Shown: one piece after another, positions 34,285-44,530 of the stretch
Position numbering within the stretch: the first letter of the stretch is position 1
How the letters are laid out: every line of letters begins with the position of its first letter
NCBI GenBank assembly: GCA_963989385.1
Contig: OZ022509.1
Location: forward strand, 74,174,667 to 74,238,666
DNA length: 64,000 nucleotides
Direction: 5' to 3'
DNA from: Ctena decussata
Lineage: Eukaryota; Mollusca; Bivalvia; Lucinida; Lucinidae
Program-made: the position numbers and the translations under genes
Notes under the pieces: model-generated
Seen by the model: the letters and a program-made list of their open reading frames with translations, nothing else
The model's database searches: none
Told to the model about the DNA's origin: nothing

Positions 34285-34819
34285 GATTCTATTTAGAAGT
34301 TTTCATCTTCCGTGCTCCCCACCCGCCTTGGAGCCCAACAAGGGAACACTTTGACGGAGCGGATATCCTGCTCACAAGTGCTAGAGATACACAGAAGAGA
34401 TACTCGCACAACTGAAAGGCCGCACGATTGACCCGTTAAGCCGCCGCTTCCAGGAATGGAAAGGTCAAGGAATAAAGACAAATGGGCACACGGTCGGTAT
34501 CAGAACGATACAAAAGAAAGGAAGAGAAAGTAAAAAGATCCCAGAGCTGACACGACCAGCCGATTGACTGTGCCGGGTCCACACAGCCACCCGTCTACAC
34601 CGAAATCGAGGCCAAAGAGGTGTGTTGACGCACCTGGAGATCCCTGGAGTGCATCTCAACCGCCAGGATCCCTTCATCCGGCTTACGGGACGCCACCCAC
34701 GGCAAACAGGTGGTACCTCCACTTAGCTCTTCGCAGAGGGGACATCAGCTATCAATCGAGTGACGTCCCCTATGAGAATTGAGCCCCGGGGCCACGACAA
34801 GGCGGGAGGATTCCCGGGG
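34285..34819 (-). promoter_or_regulatory. LINE 5' UTR, presumed internal promoter
   Basis: 535 bp between the 5' TSD and ORF1. Markedly more GC-rich than its surroundings, with short frames that are not conserved-looking. Full-length non-LTR elements carry their promoter here; no motif was identified, so promoter function is inferred. Confidence 0.5.
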
Positions 34820-34833
34820 AAGACAGTGAGTGA

Positions 34834-35451
34834 ACTTTGGTGTGCTGAAGTCTAGTCTGAACACTCTTTATTTTTTTGTGATATTTTCTGAAATACCTAC
34901 CAAATGTAACTAGTCACAAAAATTGATTACACTTTATTTTTTATTACACTGTGTTTCATATTTATGTTTTAGAGAAAGATGCAAGGTAAAAGGCATCTTT
35001 TTTTGCAAAAGAAATTGGAGACCAGATAGCTAAGGTTTTTTTTTTTCAATTTCTGCTCTGACAACAATGTATGGAGCAGAACTAGAAAAAAAGAAACTGC
35101 TATAGTACTGATATTGCCATCAAAGATAGCATTATAGTGCATAGGTATGTTGCCCTCATTTGTCACAAGATTCAGCTGCTACTGCTAGCCAGTATGATCA
35201 CAGTCACTGCCTATGAATTATGGCACAAAAATTAGTTGATGCCAAAGGAGTAATGATGTCTAATGCTTTATTCTGTGCATTATGCTCTTTAATGAGGTGG
35301 ATAAGTACATATTTAGGCTTTTATGGAGCATTAGCTATCATTATATATGGTTTGACATGGCTGACAAGATATCCGATTGTATAATCGATAATCAATCGGT
35401 TTGACTCTTCCGATAATCGATTGTGATTTTCCTGTCCGATTCCCAACACTA
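34834..35451. other. Right arm of the hAT element
   Basis: Non-coding. A transposase-tail-like start at 34848-34880 is followed by AT-rich DNA and ATCGAT-rich subterminal sequence (35370-35435), a likely transposase-binding region, then the TIR. Confidence 0.6.
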
Positions 35452-35474
35452 GTCTTTATAAACCTTACTGTATA

Positions 35475-35691
35475 ACGTGTGCTCGGATGGTGCTGGGTAA
35501 CTTTCAGTTCCATTTGGATAATAGCAGGACCAGCAAGGGCCTTCTATGCTTGCAGTAGGTGCGGGTGGGGGTTATTTTGACAATTTTCTCTCGTCTTATC
35601 ATTTCTTTCTCCCTGTCTCTGGGAGACGGCCCGATATAGACTTAAATACTATTTCAATGGGCCGTTAAACCCAAAAGAACCAACCAACTGC
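35475..35691 (+). mobile_element. SINE-C copy
   Basis: Recognised by 'ggatggtgctgggtaac', 'gcttgcagtaggtgcggg', 'gagacggcccgatatagac', then GCCGTTAAACCC and an AACCAACC tail. Lies 15 bp outside the hAT TSD; no TSD of its own was seen. Confidence 0.75.
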
Positions 35692-35992
35692 CAAAATAAT
35701 ATGCACGTTCCTGGTAATAGCCACCATCGTGAATGCTTGAAACTGTAGAACATTTAAAATTTAGTTGTAGCGCTGTGTTTACTGACAAATGATCAATCAT
35801 ATCCGTCTTTTAGGTATTTCCTGAATACATACACAGATTACTGACCATTTCTTCCGCTTTCTTTGTACATTTTTTTTTCGCTAAAGATGAACTGTATCAT
35901 ATTTGCATAATTACCAGCATATAAAAGGGAAATGACCAGGCTTTCATTAAAATAATCTTAAACTAGCAAACTTCATTTGACAGATTATAGCA

Positions 35993-37634
35993 ATATAGAG
36001 TCGGACGGCTCATCCGGGAATTTCGAGCGTAACCCATAGCAACCACAACCGGAGGTGAAAGCAATCGATAGTCCGCCTTTTTTTTACGGCAGCTGCTATG
36101 TATCACTATGCAAACCATGCTTAAATAAATGTCATATCATAAGAAACAGCTCATAAAATATTTCTTTTATTTAATGTATAAAAAGGCATTGAAACATAAA
36201 ACAAGAAATAAAATTTCCTTAGCCTGAAGTTGAAAACTGAGAACATCAATGACAGAATATATTATGAATACTCTAATTGAATTTTTTGCATTTCTGTGCT
36301 ACTCAAACATGGCGATGGTTCAACCTTTATTATCTGATATTTATTTTATTAACAATGTCCGATGAGTATTTATTTCAGCACACTGAATCCGAAACATTTC
36401 TCTTGCGAGCATGCCACAGTGACCATTTTTGTCTGCTGACCTCTGAAGGGTACCCTAATTCAAGTTTGTTGAATATCATTAAATCAGCCCTTTGCAAATA
36501 ATTTAGCGGAAATTAACAACAATAAATTGAGAAATTGGATCTTTATTAAAATTTTGACAAATTCGGCTCTTTGGGGTGTTAGGTCAACTTAGGCGACTGT
36601 TGAAAATAGGTCAACTTTGAGGTCATTATCTCCGTGCTTTCTGGATGGGATCACGATAGATTCTCTTGGTCATCCCAAACAAAGTGAAACAGAGTAAATT
36701 TAGAATTCTACACATATACGCATTTTCGCGATTTCTATGCAAATTGATAACGGTACCCTGCAAGGCCAAATGCATTGTGAGTAACGGAAAAATCACTGAC
36801 TAGCGAGCACCACTAGCGAGAATGTGTATTGGCTCACTACAAGCAGAAGTATGTGTTTTAGTAGTGCCTTTGATTTGCCTTTTGTAAACAGTTTTAATGG
36901 CAAACCCTTTCTTTTTATTGTGAATGCTAAATTCTAAATTTTGCAATGCACAAAACAACATTATGGTCAAATATGACGAGTCGTCTCAAGAAGAGATAGA
37001 TGCATTTTTTGATATGTGAATTTCCTGACCCTCTTGTTTTCAAAGTAGTATAACTTTTTATTTCTTGATCGATTTTAATGATGAGAACAATGTTTGCTTT
37101 GTCTTGTATTGAAGATATATATCAGATTAAAAAATTCATGATTTTAAAAAACCCTCTGTCATTGCTAAGAAAGTGTCATGTTTTGACAAGTGACATCTTG
37201 TGTATTCCATACACACAAAGTACGAGATAGCGGGTATTTTGTTTTTTATGCTGTAATTTCCTTTTTTACTTTCACTGAATACCCGATAAATGAAAACAAA
37301 GTAAAAATGAAAAGAAAATGTCAGAATAAAAATAGAAATAATAAAACAAAGTGTTAAATAAGAGAGTGAAGGTCTCGTCAACTAGTGTATTCCGCAGATA
37401 TGGAACATCCAATGTTTTCATTTGATTCGTGACAAAATTGCATCTGGCAAACATTTTCTATGTTTTATTCGTCAAAAGAAATAACTCAAATGGAAAATCA
37501 GAGATTATTCCGAACTACAGAAAAATATTGGAAAACTTATCATAAATAGTGGTTGTCAAGATGTTGCTTTCACCTCCAAAGATGGCCGATGCCTGTTGCT
37601 ATGAGCTGTGACGTCATCCCATCCGACTCTATAT
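35993..37634. mobile_element. 1.6-kb non-autonomous DNA element with TIRs
   Basis: Ends ATATAGAGTCGGA (35993) and TCCGACTCTATAT (to 37634) are inverted. Further matching inverted pieces lie inside: CATAGCAAC / GTTGCTATG and GGAGGTGAAAGCAA (36052) / TTGCTTTCACCTCC (37565-37578). No transposase is present; a 75-codon frame at 36277 has no domain. TSD is not clear because the ends are TA-rich. It contains the block shared with 22281-22411. Confidence 0.7.
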
Positions 37635-37661
37635 GACTTAAAAACGTTTACTTTAAGTTTT

Positions 37662-37742
37662 GGGTGGTCGGGTCAAGGCTCTGGTGCTGGGCTTTCGTAG
37701 TTTGGATAATAAAGCAAGGGCCTGCTGTGCTTGCAGTAGGAG
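37662..37742 (+). mobile_element. SINE-C fragment
   Basis: 5' part only, ending where a hairpin-led repeat (TACCCCGCCACACG..GGCGGGGTA, 37744-37770) begins. Confidence 0.65.
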
Positions 37743-38452
37743 CGGATGAGGATGTTTGTATACCCCGCCACACGTTAGTGGCGGGGTAATATGTTTTCAC
37801 TCCTGTCGGTCCGTCCCTACTTCGTTTCCGTTCGATAACATAAGTATCAATGGATTTCATTCAAATTTTGCAGGGGTGGTTGGGTGGTGCGATGGTGCTA
37901 GGTATAACTTCCAGTGCCGGAGCATCTTACAGCTTTGGAACATTGTAGGATTGTTTGGACATTTTCTCTCTCGTCTATCACTTCTCTTCTTTCTCTAGCT
38001 CTCTGGGAGACGCCCCATTATAGACTGATATACTGTCTCAAAGGGCCGTTAAACCCAACCAATCAGTCAATCAAATTTTGCATATGCATTTGTACTAAGA
38101 ATGTCTCACTTGGGATTGTTAATTGACAAATTTCGATCATTCCTGACAGAGTTATGGCACTTGTCAATGTACAGAAAATGATTTTTGGCCTCTAGTTCCT
38201 TTTCTACTTGCAGTATCATGATGAAACATAACAAACATGATCGAAGTAACAAAAGCTTTATTGGAGAACAGAACTTTTATCATCGGGGGTTATCTGCCTC
38301 AACGCAGTCTTCTGCAATGCTTTTATTTCTCTCGAAAATCGTCACATTTCTCTCCCTCTCTCTGGACGACTAAATGTAGCCTGAAATACTGTTACAGAGA
38401 GCCGTCAAAACAAAATCAACCAGTTTCCTAATTTACACATAACGATGTGTTT
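37743..38452 (+). repeat. Hairpin-led repeat interrupted by SINE-C
   Basis: Starts with the hairpin CCCCGCCACACG..GGCGGGG. The body resumes after the SINE at 38083 with 'gacagagttatggcac'. A right end was not found. 38290-38420 has a degraded SINE-C-like stretch. Confidence 0.45.
37873..38070 (+). mobile_element. SINE-C copy
   Basis: 12-bp TSD TCAAATTTTGCA (37861-37872, 38071-38082). Slightly shortened in the middle; tail AACCAATCAGTCAA. Confidence 0.85.
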
Positions 38453-38464
38453 TCGATCATGCTG

Positions 38465-38634
38465 GGAGCGGCTGTTGTATAGTGGATAACACTCTTCCGG
38501 ACTACCAATCCAGGGATCGTAAGTTCGAACCCCCGCTTCTCCGGTCTTTCGGATGAGACTTTAAACCGAGGTCCCGTCTCCATATGACCTCGTTGGTGGT
38601 GGGACGTTAAACCCGAGTTCACTCACTCACTCAC
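38465..38634 (+). mobile_element. SINE-B, tRNA-derived, full copy
   Basis: 12-bp TSD TCGATCATGCTG (38453-38464, 38635-38646). tRNA-like head with B-box-like AAGTTCGAACC, body ending GGGACGTTAAACCC and an (ACTC)n tail. Confidence 0.9.
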
Positions 38635-38670
38635 TCGATCATGCTGAATGTACAACCTTACACTGAACTT

Positions 38671-38902
38671 GGAGGTGGTCGGATGGTGCTGCGTGTAACT
38701 TCCAGTACCGGGGCGTCCTACTGATTTGGATAATAGTAGGACAAGGGCCTACTGTGCTTGCAGTGGGTGCGGGTGGGGTTGTTTGGACATTTTTACTCTC
38801 GTCTGTCATTTCTCACTTCTTTTTCCCTCTCTTTGGGAGACGGCCCGATATAGACTGAAATACTGTCTCAAAAGGCCGTTAAACCCAAAACAATCAGTCA
38901 AT
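38671..38902 (+). mobile_element. SINE-C copy
   Basis: Near full length with tail CAATCAGTCAAT. Only a weak GAACTT match at both flanks. Confidence 0.8.
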
Positions 38903-39070
38903 CTAGAACTTTCTAGGACATGGCCAGGCATAAAGTTAATGGGAAATTAAATTACTTAGACATATACGTTTGAAGTTCGCACGATCTCTATGAATAATAA
39001 TAAGATAAGCTCATTATATATTCAGAAACGTGCCTGAAGTTGAAACACATTTGAAGTGTCCCACAAACTC

Positions 39071-39311
39071 GGGGGTGGTTTGGTGGTGCAAAGGTGCTGC
39101 GTGTAACTACCAGTTCCGGGGCGTCCTACTTATTTGAGTAGTAGTAAGGCAAGGGCTTACTGTGCTTGCAGTAGGCGCGGGTGGGGGTTGTTTGGACATT
39201 TTATCTCGTCTATCATTTCTCCTCGGTCTCCCTCTCTGTGAGACGGTCCGATATAGACTGAAATACTGTCCCAAAAGGCCGTTAAACCCAAAACAATCGA
39301 TCAATCAAAAA
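39071..39311 (+). mobile_element. SINE-C copy
   Basis: 11-bp TSD CCCACAAACTC (39060-39070, 39312-39322). Full-length type, tail CAATCGATCAATC. Confidence 0.88.
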
Positions 39312-39322
39312 CCCACAAACTC

Positions 39323-40810
39323 AACGCAAACACGTTATATAACTCATGGTAAGACAACAATAGTATGTATTTATTTCGTGTAAGATATTGAAAGCAAGTA
39401 CCAGTTTATGAGTTAAAATAATTAAGTATGCAATTGACTTTCTAATTTATGCAAGCCCACATAGACTTGTAATTGAAAATAACTTCAGAATATTACAGTT
39501 TTATCTTTACAAATACACACCATTTTAGAAGTATATACACACCATTTAAGTAGGACTATATACAAGTAATAAACATTTCATAAAAACAATGGATCTAACT
39601 ATTTTTGGACAATATACAATTAATGAACATTCGAGTAAACAATAATTCTAGCGATTACATGAAAAAAACTCGTTAACGTAAAAGTAAAAAGTATGCAAAG
39701 ACCAGGAACTGAAACAATCAAAATCCAAATCCAGCCCTCAAACCATAGTTGGAAACAACTAAGATTACAAATAATCAAGATATAGAGAACATATGGCCAA
39801 CCGAGTGAGCAGCTTGTTCCCAAAAGGTGGCCACTCAGCAACCCAAACCGAACCAAAAATAATAAGAACATACATAAGGTAAAACAGCACAGAAACTCTG
39901 ACACCAAAAACAGGCAACAGAGAACCACAACAGAACTACCGCCTTGGAACGGTCAGTAATGAATTACTGGGGGGCTTAAATCGATTTTACAGGCCCAACC
40001 TCACCCTCAGTTTCTGAAGTGGTACAAAACATTTAGTTGGTTGTTCGGTTCGCATGATAACCCTCTAACTCGTCTGTTTTCACTAACAATTTATTTAACA
40101 AGCACAGAACTGATAATTACCACTTCACTATCCGTCCTGTTTTTGTAACTGTTATTCCGAGTCACTGTCACTGTTTATTTCAGTTGTTGTCGTATATTCG
40201 AATCCCGTTGAAACCCCTTCTATGTCTATTACTGTGATTGTGCTTTCTCCTTGCTGTTGTTGTTCTATAGGCTGAGGGTGTTGACACCACGTTATCGAAT
40301 AACCCGCTGTAGTGCTCTTGTAGGCGACATCGTATTCTTCTGATGTCAGCATAGAGGTTCGCCGTGTTATGGGTATGCCCCATTTGGCGCATCTGCCCAT
40401 AGCATAGGGTTTCAAAATGCCCAGCACATTCCGGAACTAGTAAGTGTCTATGTTCCCTGTATCCTGTATGCAGTAACATAGTTGATAAGCAGTCACATGC
40501 GACAATACGCTATACTTTGCCCTCTTACTCGGCACTGATGTTCTGCGTTTGAATCATTACACAGCCTTTCAATCCCGTCTTTTAATTCAGTTAACAATTT
40601 TCTGTCCATACATGTGTTTAAATCCAACAGAATGCCTCTTAAACAAGATTTCATTTGCAAAGTCAAAAAAACAATTTAAGCATTTTCCACTTAACGTATA
40701 TTATATATTATTTGATTACTGTAGTCATAAAATAATTATATACAAATTTAATTTGCATAATTTGATTACTGCAATCATAAAAACAATTTAGTGGTAAAAC
40801 TTTATTGTGG
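39323..40810. other. AT-rich non-coding stretch
   Basis: 39683-39710 shares about 30 bp ('agtaaaaagtatgcaaagac') with 63873-63900. Two overlapping minus frames at 40152-40479 have no recognised domain, though one ends in an acidic Ser/Asp/Glu tail. Otherwise unstructured. Confidence 0.35.
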
Positions 40811-40970
40811 CAAGGACCTACTGTGTTGCAGTAGGTGCAGGTGGGAGTTGTTTGGAGATCTTTTCTCTCGTCTATCATTTCTCTATTCTTTCTCCCTCTC
40901 TGGGAGACGGCCTGATATAGACTGAAATACTGACTCAAGGGCCGTTAACCCCAAAACAACCAACAATCAA
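40811..40970 (+). mobile_element. SINE-C, 5'-truncated
   Basis: Starts inside the family at 'caaggacctactgtg' and keeps the 3' half and a CAACCAACAATC tail. Confidence 0.75.
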
Positions 40971-41108
40971 CTTTGTGTCCCATCAATCACAGTTTCATTA
41001 ATTATATCGGAGACAGCACGGCAGATCTGTCCCTGTCAATCACAGCTTCAAAAATTATATCGGAAACAGCAAGACATAACAAGCTTTTTGTTATTTTCCT
41101 GTAATTAG

Positions 41109-41297
41109 GGTGGTCGGGTGGTGCGATTGTGCTGCGTGTAACTTCCAGGGCGTCCTACTGATTTGGATAATATTGGGACAAGGGCCTTCTGAGGTAGAAG
41201 TAGGTGCGGGTGGGGGTTGTGTGGACATTTTTCTCTCATCTGTCATTTCTCTCTTCTTTCTCCCTCTCTCCGGGAGACGGCCCGATATAGACTTACG
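41109..41297 (+). mobile_element. SINE-C, 3'-truncated
   Basis: Has the 5' end but stops after 'cccgatatagactta' without the tail. Confidence 0.75.
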
Positions 41298-41478
41298 TAC
41301 TGTTATTTTAGAGGTCTCCTTGATGCCGATCGTGTCCTTTTAGCGATTTGAGTGTGGCCTATTGGAGTGTCATTGAGAATCTCAAAAATAGCAGGGGATG
41401 ACACGGCAGACCGAATATTAGGGATTGGCTGCGCAGGAGATACCACTGTTGGAAGCTCAGTACTGCTATTTTCAAGAG

Positions 41479-41832
41479 GGGGTGGTTGGGTGGTGCGATG
41501 GTGCTGGGTATAACTTCCAGTGCCGGGGCGTCCTACTGATTCGGATAATAGTAGGGCAAGGGCCTACCGTGCTTGCAGTAGGTGCGGGTGGGGATTTTAG
41601 AGGGGGACGGTTCGATGGTGCTGGGTATAACTTCCAGTGCCGGGGCGTCCTACTGATTCGGATAATAGTAGGGCAAGGGCCCACCGTGCTTGCAGTAGGT
41701 GCGGGTGGGGATTTAAGACATTTTTCTCTCGTCTATCAATTCTCTCTTTCACCCTCTGTTTGGGAGACGGCCCAATATAGACTGAAATACTGTCTCAAAG
41801 GGCCGTTAAACCCAAAACAATCAACCAACCAA
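41479..41832 (+). mobile_element. SINE-C with a duplicated 5' half
   Basis: 13-bp TSD CTATTTTCAAGAG (41466-41478, 41833-41845). The 5' half (about 120 bp) is present twice in tandem (41479-41600, 41601-41715), giving 354 bp. The 155-codon frame across it is only SINE translation. Confidence 0.9.
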
Positions 41833-41845
41833 CTATTTTCAAGAG

Positions 41846-42237
41846 TGTCTCCTCCTGAACATTCTCACTATGGCATTGACAATAAATATTAGGATCGCTG
41901 TTGGTACTGACACAGATATACTGACTTCATCCAGTTCTGTAAAAAGTAAAATAATAAAAATGAATTTCACCCTTTTATCCATTTTATTTAACCATTCTGA
42001 AGAAGAAGATTCTTGTATTTCCATGGTACAAACTCAGGACTCCCTGCTGCGGGGCCATTTTGGACCCTGGGGTCAACATTTGAACGAACTTTATAAAGGA
42101 CTACAAGGCAGTGCTACATACAAAATTTCAAGCATCTGTGCCAAGTGGTCATGAAGAAGAAGATTTTGAATATATTTTTATGGTTCAAACCTGGACCCCC
42201 TTGGGCGGGGCCATTTAAGACCCTGGGGTCATCATTT
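41846..42237. other. Short degenerate repeat units
   Basis: Two copies of a unit with 'gaagaagaagatt' and 'ccctggggtcaacatttga' (42000-42235). No gene. Confidence 0.4.
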
Positions 42238-42350
42238 GATTTAACGGCCCTTTGAGACAGTATTTCAGTCTATATCGGGCCGTCTCCCAGTGAGAGGGAG
42301 AAAGAAGACAAATGATAGACGAGAGAAAAAATGTCCAAACAAGCCGCACC
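42238..42350 (-). mobile_element. SINE-C fragment, minus
   Basis: 3' half of the family in reverse ('ttaacggccctttgagacag' onward), cut off after 'aagccgcacctattgcaag'. Confidence 0.7.
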
Positions 42351-42779
42351 TATTGCAAGCTATAACAACAACAAAATTATAACAATATTAACTGGAACGG
42401 AAAGCTCAGCATTGTTAATCGCAACACTTAAGACTGAATTAGATGGCGTCTGTACGTTAATTGTACTAATGAGAGCAGTCTGGATGGCTGCCTCTAATAC
42501 GTCGTTCCTCATATTGTCGTCGTTTATGAAGTTATTAGTGGAAACTGCTGAACAGCGACGTTAGTTCTGCATTACCGTATATATTTGTGTTGTTAATAGG
42601 ATAGTACCAGAGGATATCGGAATCACTCTGTCTCACTCTGGCTATAAAATCCCCGAGACTTGAGGTTGAGGCGTTTGCTTATAAGCTACTGACCCTAGAG
42701 GCTCCGTTCTCAAGAAACAAACTTCGATCTATGGTAAAGGGATTCTGTTCTACACTTGCAAAATTAGTTCCAGTTTGAT

Positions 42780-43005
42780 TAATTTGATGCTTATGGTCCA
42801 CGGTAAACATCTATGGTCATGCCGGGACGGTCAGTTACCCTAACCACACTATTCCTGGGCAGGCTTAGATATTTTCAGGGTCACTGACGAGGCTTTATTA
42901 GCCGAGCCGAAACTACGTAGTCTGGCCCATGTTCCTACTTCTGTATGTATTCTCTGCTCTTGAAGGAACATTTTAAGATTTTAATTAGACCTCCTAAGCG
43001 GTTAT
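42780..43005 (-). mobile_element. SINE-A fragment split by another repeat
   Basis: Body of SINE-A in reverse (42785-42870), resuming with CCTCCTAAGCGGTTA at 42989. TTAGA lies on both sides of the 118-bp insert. The head is missing. Confidence 0.7.
42872..42988. repeat. Short repeat D1, inside SINE-A
   Basis: 'gaggctttattagccga', 'gtctggcccatgttcctac' and 'tattctctgctcttgaagga'. A reversed copy is at 49134-49258, and a 40-bp piece of it at 46054-46092. Confidence 0.75.
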
Positions 43006-43139
43006 CAATGACTCGACTAATTAAACAATGATTGTGCAAAATGTTTTGATTGCTTTAGTTTGAATAATTATTAAAATTGTTTCTTTCTCTTTATGTAATT
43101 GTTTTATTCTCTGTGAAAACAATCAGTCTGGGTAAATGT

Positions 43140-43980
43140 TTTTATGCTTTTTGGCAGGTGTGAAACTCAAGAACCGCTTATGCTAGGACCTTGAAATTTT
43201 ATATGTGGCATGTACATGAAAAATGAGCAGACCCGTATTTTTTCTTTTTTTCGCCGGTCATGTATTTACAGAGTTATGCCCCTTTTTCAACTTAGTCTAA
43301 GGAACCTTGTGAACAAAATATCTCAAGAACCCCTGATGCTAGGATCATGTAATTTTGCAGGAAGACATTGCCCAAGATGTAGATGACCTGATTAGCTTTT
43401 GAAAAAAAATCGTGAATTTTTGACCGAGTTATGCCCCTTTTTTGACTTAGTGCATTGTAAGCCTATGGAACCTTGTGAACAAAATATCTCAAGAACCCCT
43501 GATGCTAGGATCATGTAATTTTGCAGGAAGACATTGCCCAAGATATAGATGACCTGATTAACTTTTGAAAAAAAATCATGAATTTTTGACTGAGTTATGC
43601 CCCTTTTTTGACTTAGTGCATTGTAAGCCTATGGAACCTTGTGAACAAAATATCTCAAGAACCCCCGATGCTAGGAGCATGATTTTTTGCAGAAAGATAC
43701 TGCCTAAGGTGTAGATGACCTGATTAACTTTTGAAAATAAATTGTGAATTTATGATTTAGTTATGCCCCTTTTTCAACTTAATGCATTGTTAGCCTATGG
43801 AACCTTGTGAACAAAATATCTGGAGTACCCCTGATGCTAGGATCATGATTTTTTGCAGGAAGATATTGCCCAAGGTGTTGATGACCTGATTAACTTTTAA
43901 AAAAAAATCGTGAATTTTTGACTGAGTTAAGCCCCTTTTTTCGACTTAGTGCATTGAAGCCTATGGTACAAAGGTACAAG
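43140..43980 (+). repeat. Tandem repeat, about 163-bp unit
   Basis: Four to five units with 'gaacaaaatatctcaagaac', 'gatgctaggatcatg', 'gatgacctgatta' and 'gagttatgcccctttt'. No coding content. Confidence 0.8.
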
Positions 43981-44170
43981 CATTATTGGATGAACCTTCT
44001 TTAGAGGCAAGCATATGGTTGGGGGCATAGTGTTTCATAAACACATTTTCTAGTTCACAATCCTAGTCACTGACAGTCAGTATGACAGTTTACTGACATA
44101 TTTTCTTGTTAATATAAATTTAAGAGATAAACCAGTTCTGTCTGTCTGTTTTTTCCTCGTTAATTGTCTT

Positions 44171-44530
44171 TCACTTAGCAATTTTATTTACAGGCTGGAT
44201 TCTGAAATGACTGTCAGACTGATGCATTAAATAAACACTTACACAGGATACACCATTTAGTCTTAGACCATTTATCTGAAATGAACTGCAGTAGTAATTG
44301 TCGTCTATCCTAAGCCTTTTCACGGAATCTGGCAATTCCAAAGCTGCAGGTGCGAAAAATCTATCGAAATGCACATACAATGTTCCTTGAGGAATGCTGT
44401 GTGTTTTGTAACCTTCCCATAGACATCTCATTTCCAGGGCAACTTTCTTGCATTTGGACTTATCAACAGCATCATAAGACAATAAAACATTGTGAATTCC
44501 TAGACTTCCGCGTATTTGTCAACCATTTCA
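44171..44530 (-). CDS. Hypothetical fragment, unknown
   Basis: Minus-strand frame, open from about 44530 to a stop at 44171. No ATG near the upstream end; the usable core (44482 down) gives 103 residues including GTLYVHFDRFFAPAALEL and a Cys-rich end (YYCSS, VSCVS). It looks more protein-like than its surroundings and may be a terminal exon, but no acceptor was fixed and no family was recognised. A repeat-borne chance frame is possible. Confidence 0.25.

Larger units (their letters stand above)
28988..34819 (-). mobile_element. Full-length non-LTR retrotransposon (I/Nimb-like LINE)
   Basis: Minus-strand element of 5,832 bp between 14-bp TSDs AAGACAGTGAGTGA (28974-28987 and 34820-34833). Order from the 5' end: a GC-richer 5' UTR of 535 bp (34285-34819), ORF1 with zinc knuckles, a 46-bp spacer, ORF2 (endonuclease-RT-RNase H), a 175-bp 3' UTR and an (ATC)n tail (28988-29008). 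RNase H after RT and CCHC ORF1 fit the I superfamily; Nimb-like is an inference. It is inserted in the 3' part of the hAT element. Confidence 0.93.
24512..35451 (+). mobile_element. hAT DNA transposon, autonomous-looking, with nested LINE
   Basis: An 8-bp TSD GTCTTTAT (24504-24511 and 35452-35459) flanks short imperfect TIRs: TAGTGTTGTTCCGATTG on the left, and TAGTGTTGGGAATCGG read inward on the right. Subterminal ATCGATTGTGATTTT occurs near both ends (about 24573 and 35416). Length is 10.9 kb, or about 5.1 kb without the nested LINE and its extra TSD. An 8-bp TSD and CAGTG/TAGTG-type ends are diagnostic of hAT. The element carries its own intact-looking transposase on the plus strand. Confidence 0.92.

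Noticed and set aside
40152..40479. Two overlapping minus frames, one with GHT resembling a tyrosine recombinase motif
   Set aside because: Only a single short match; no other catalytic residues were found.
41425..41892. 155-codon open frame with repeated GAGGD-type segments
   Set aside because: It is a translation of the duplicated SINE-C half.
43140..43980. Regularly spaced repeats, considered as an array like CRISPR
   Set aside because: Units are about 163 bp and diverged across their full length, with no spacer structure; eukaryotic setting.
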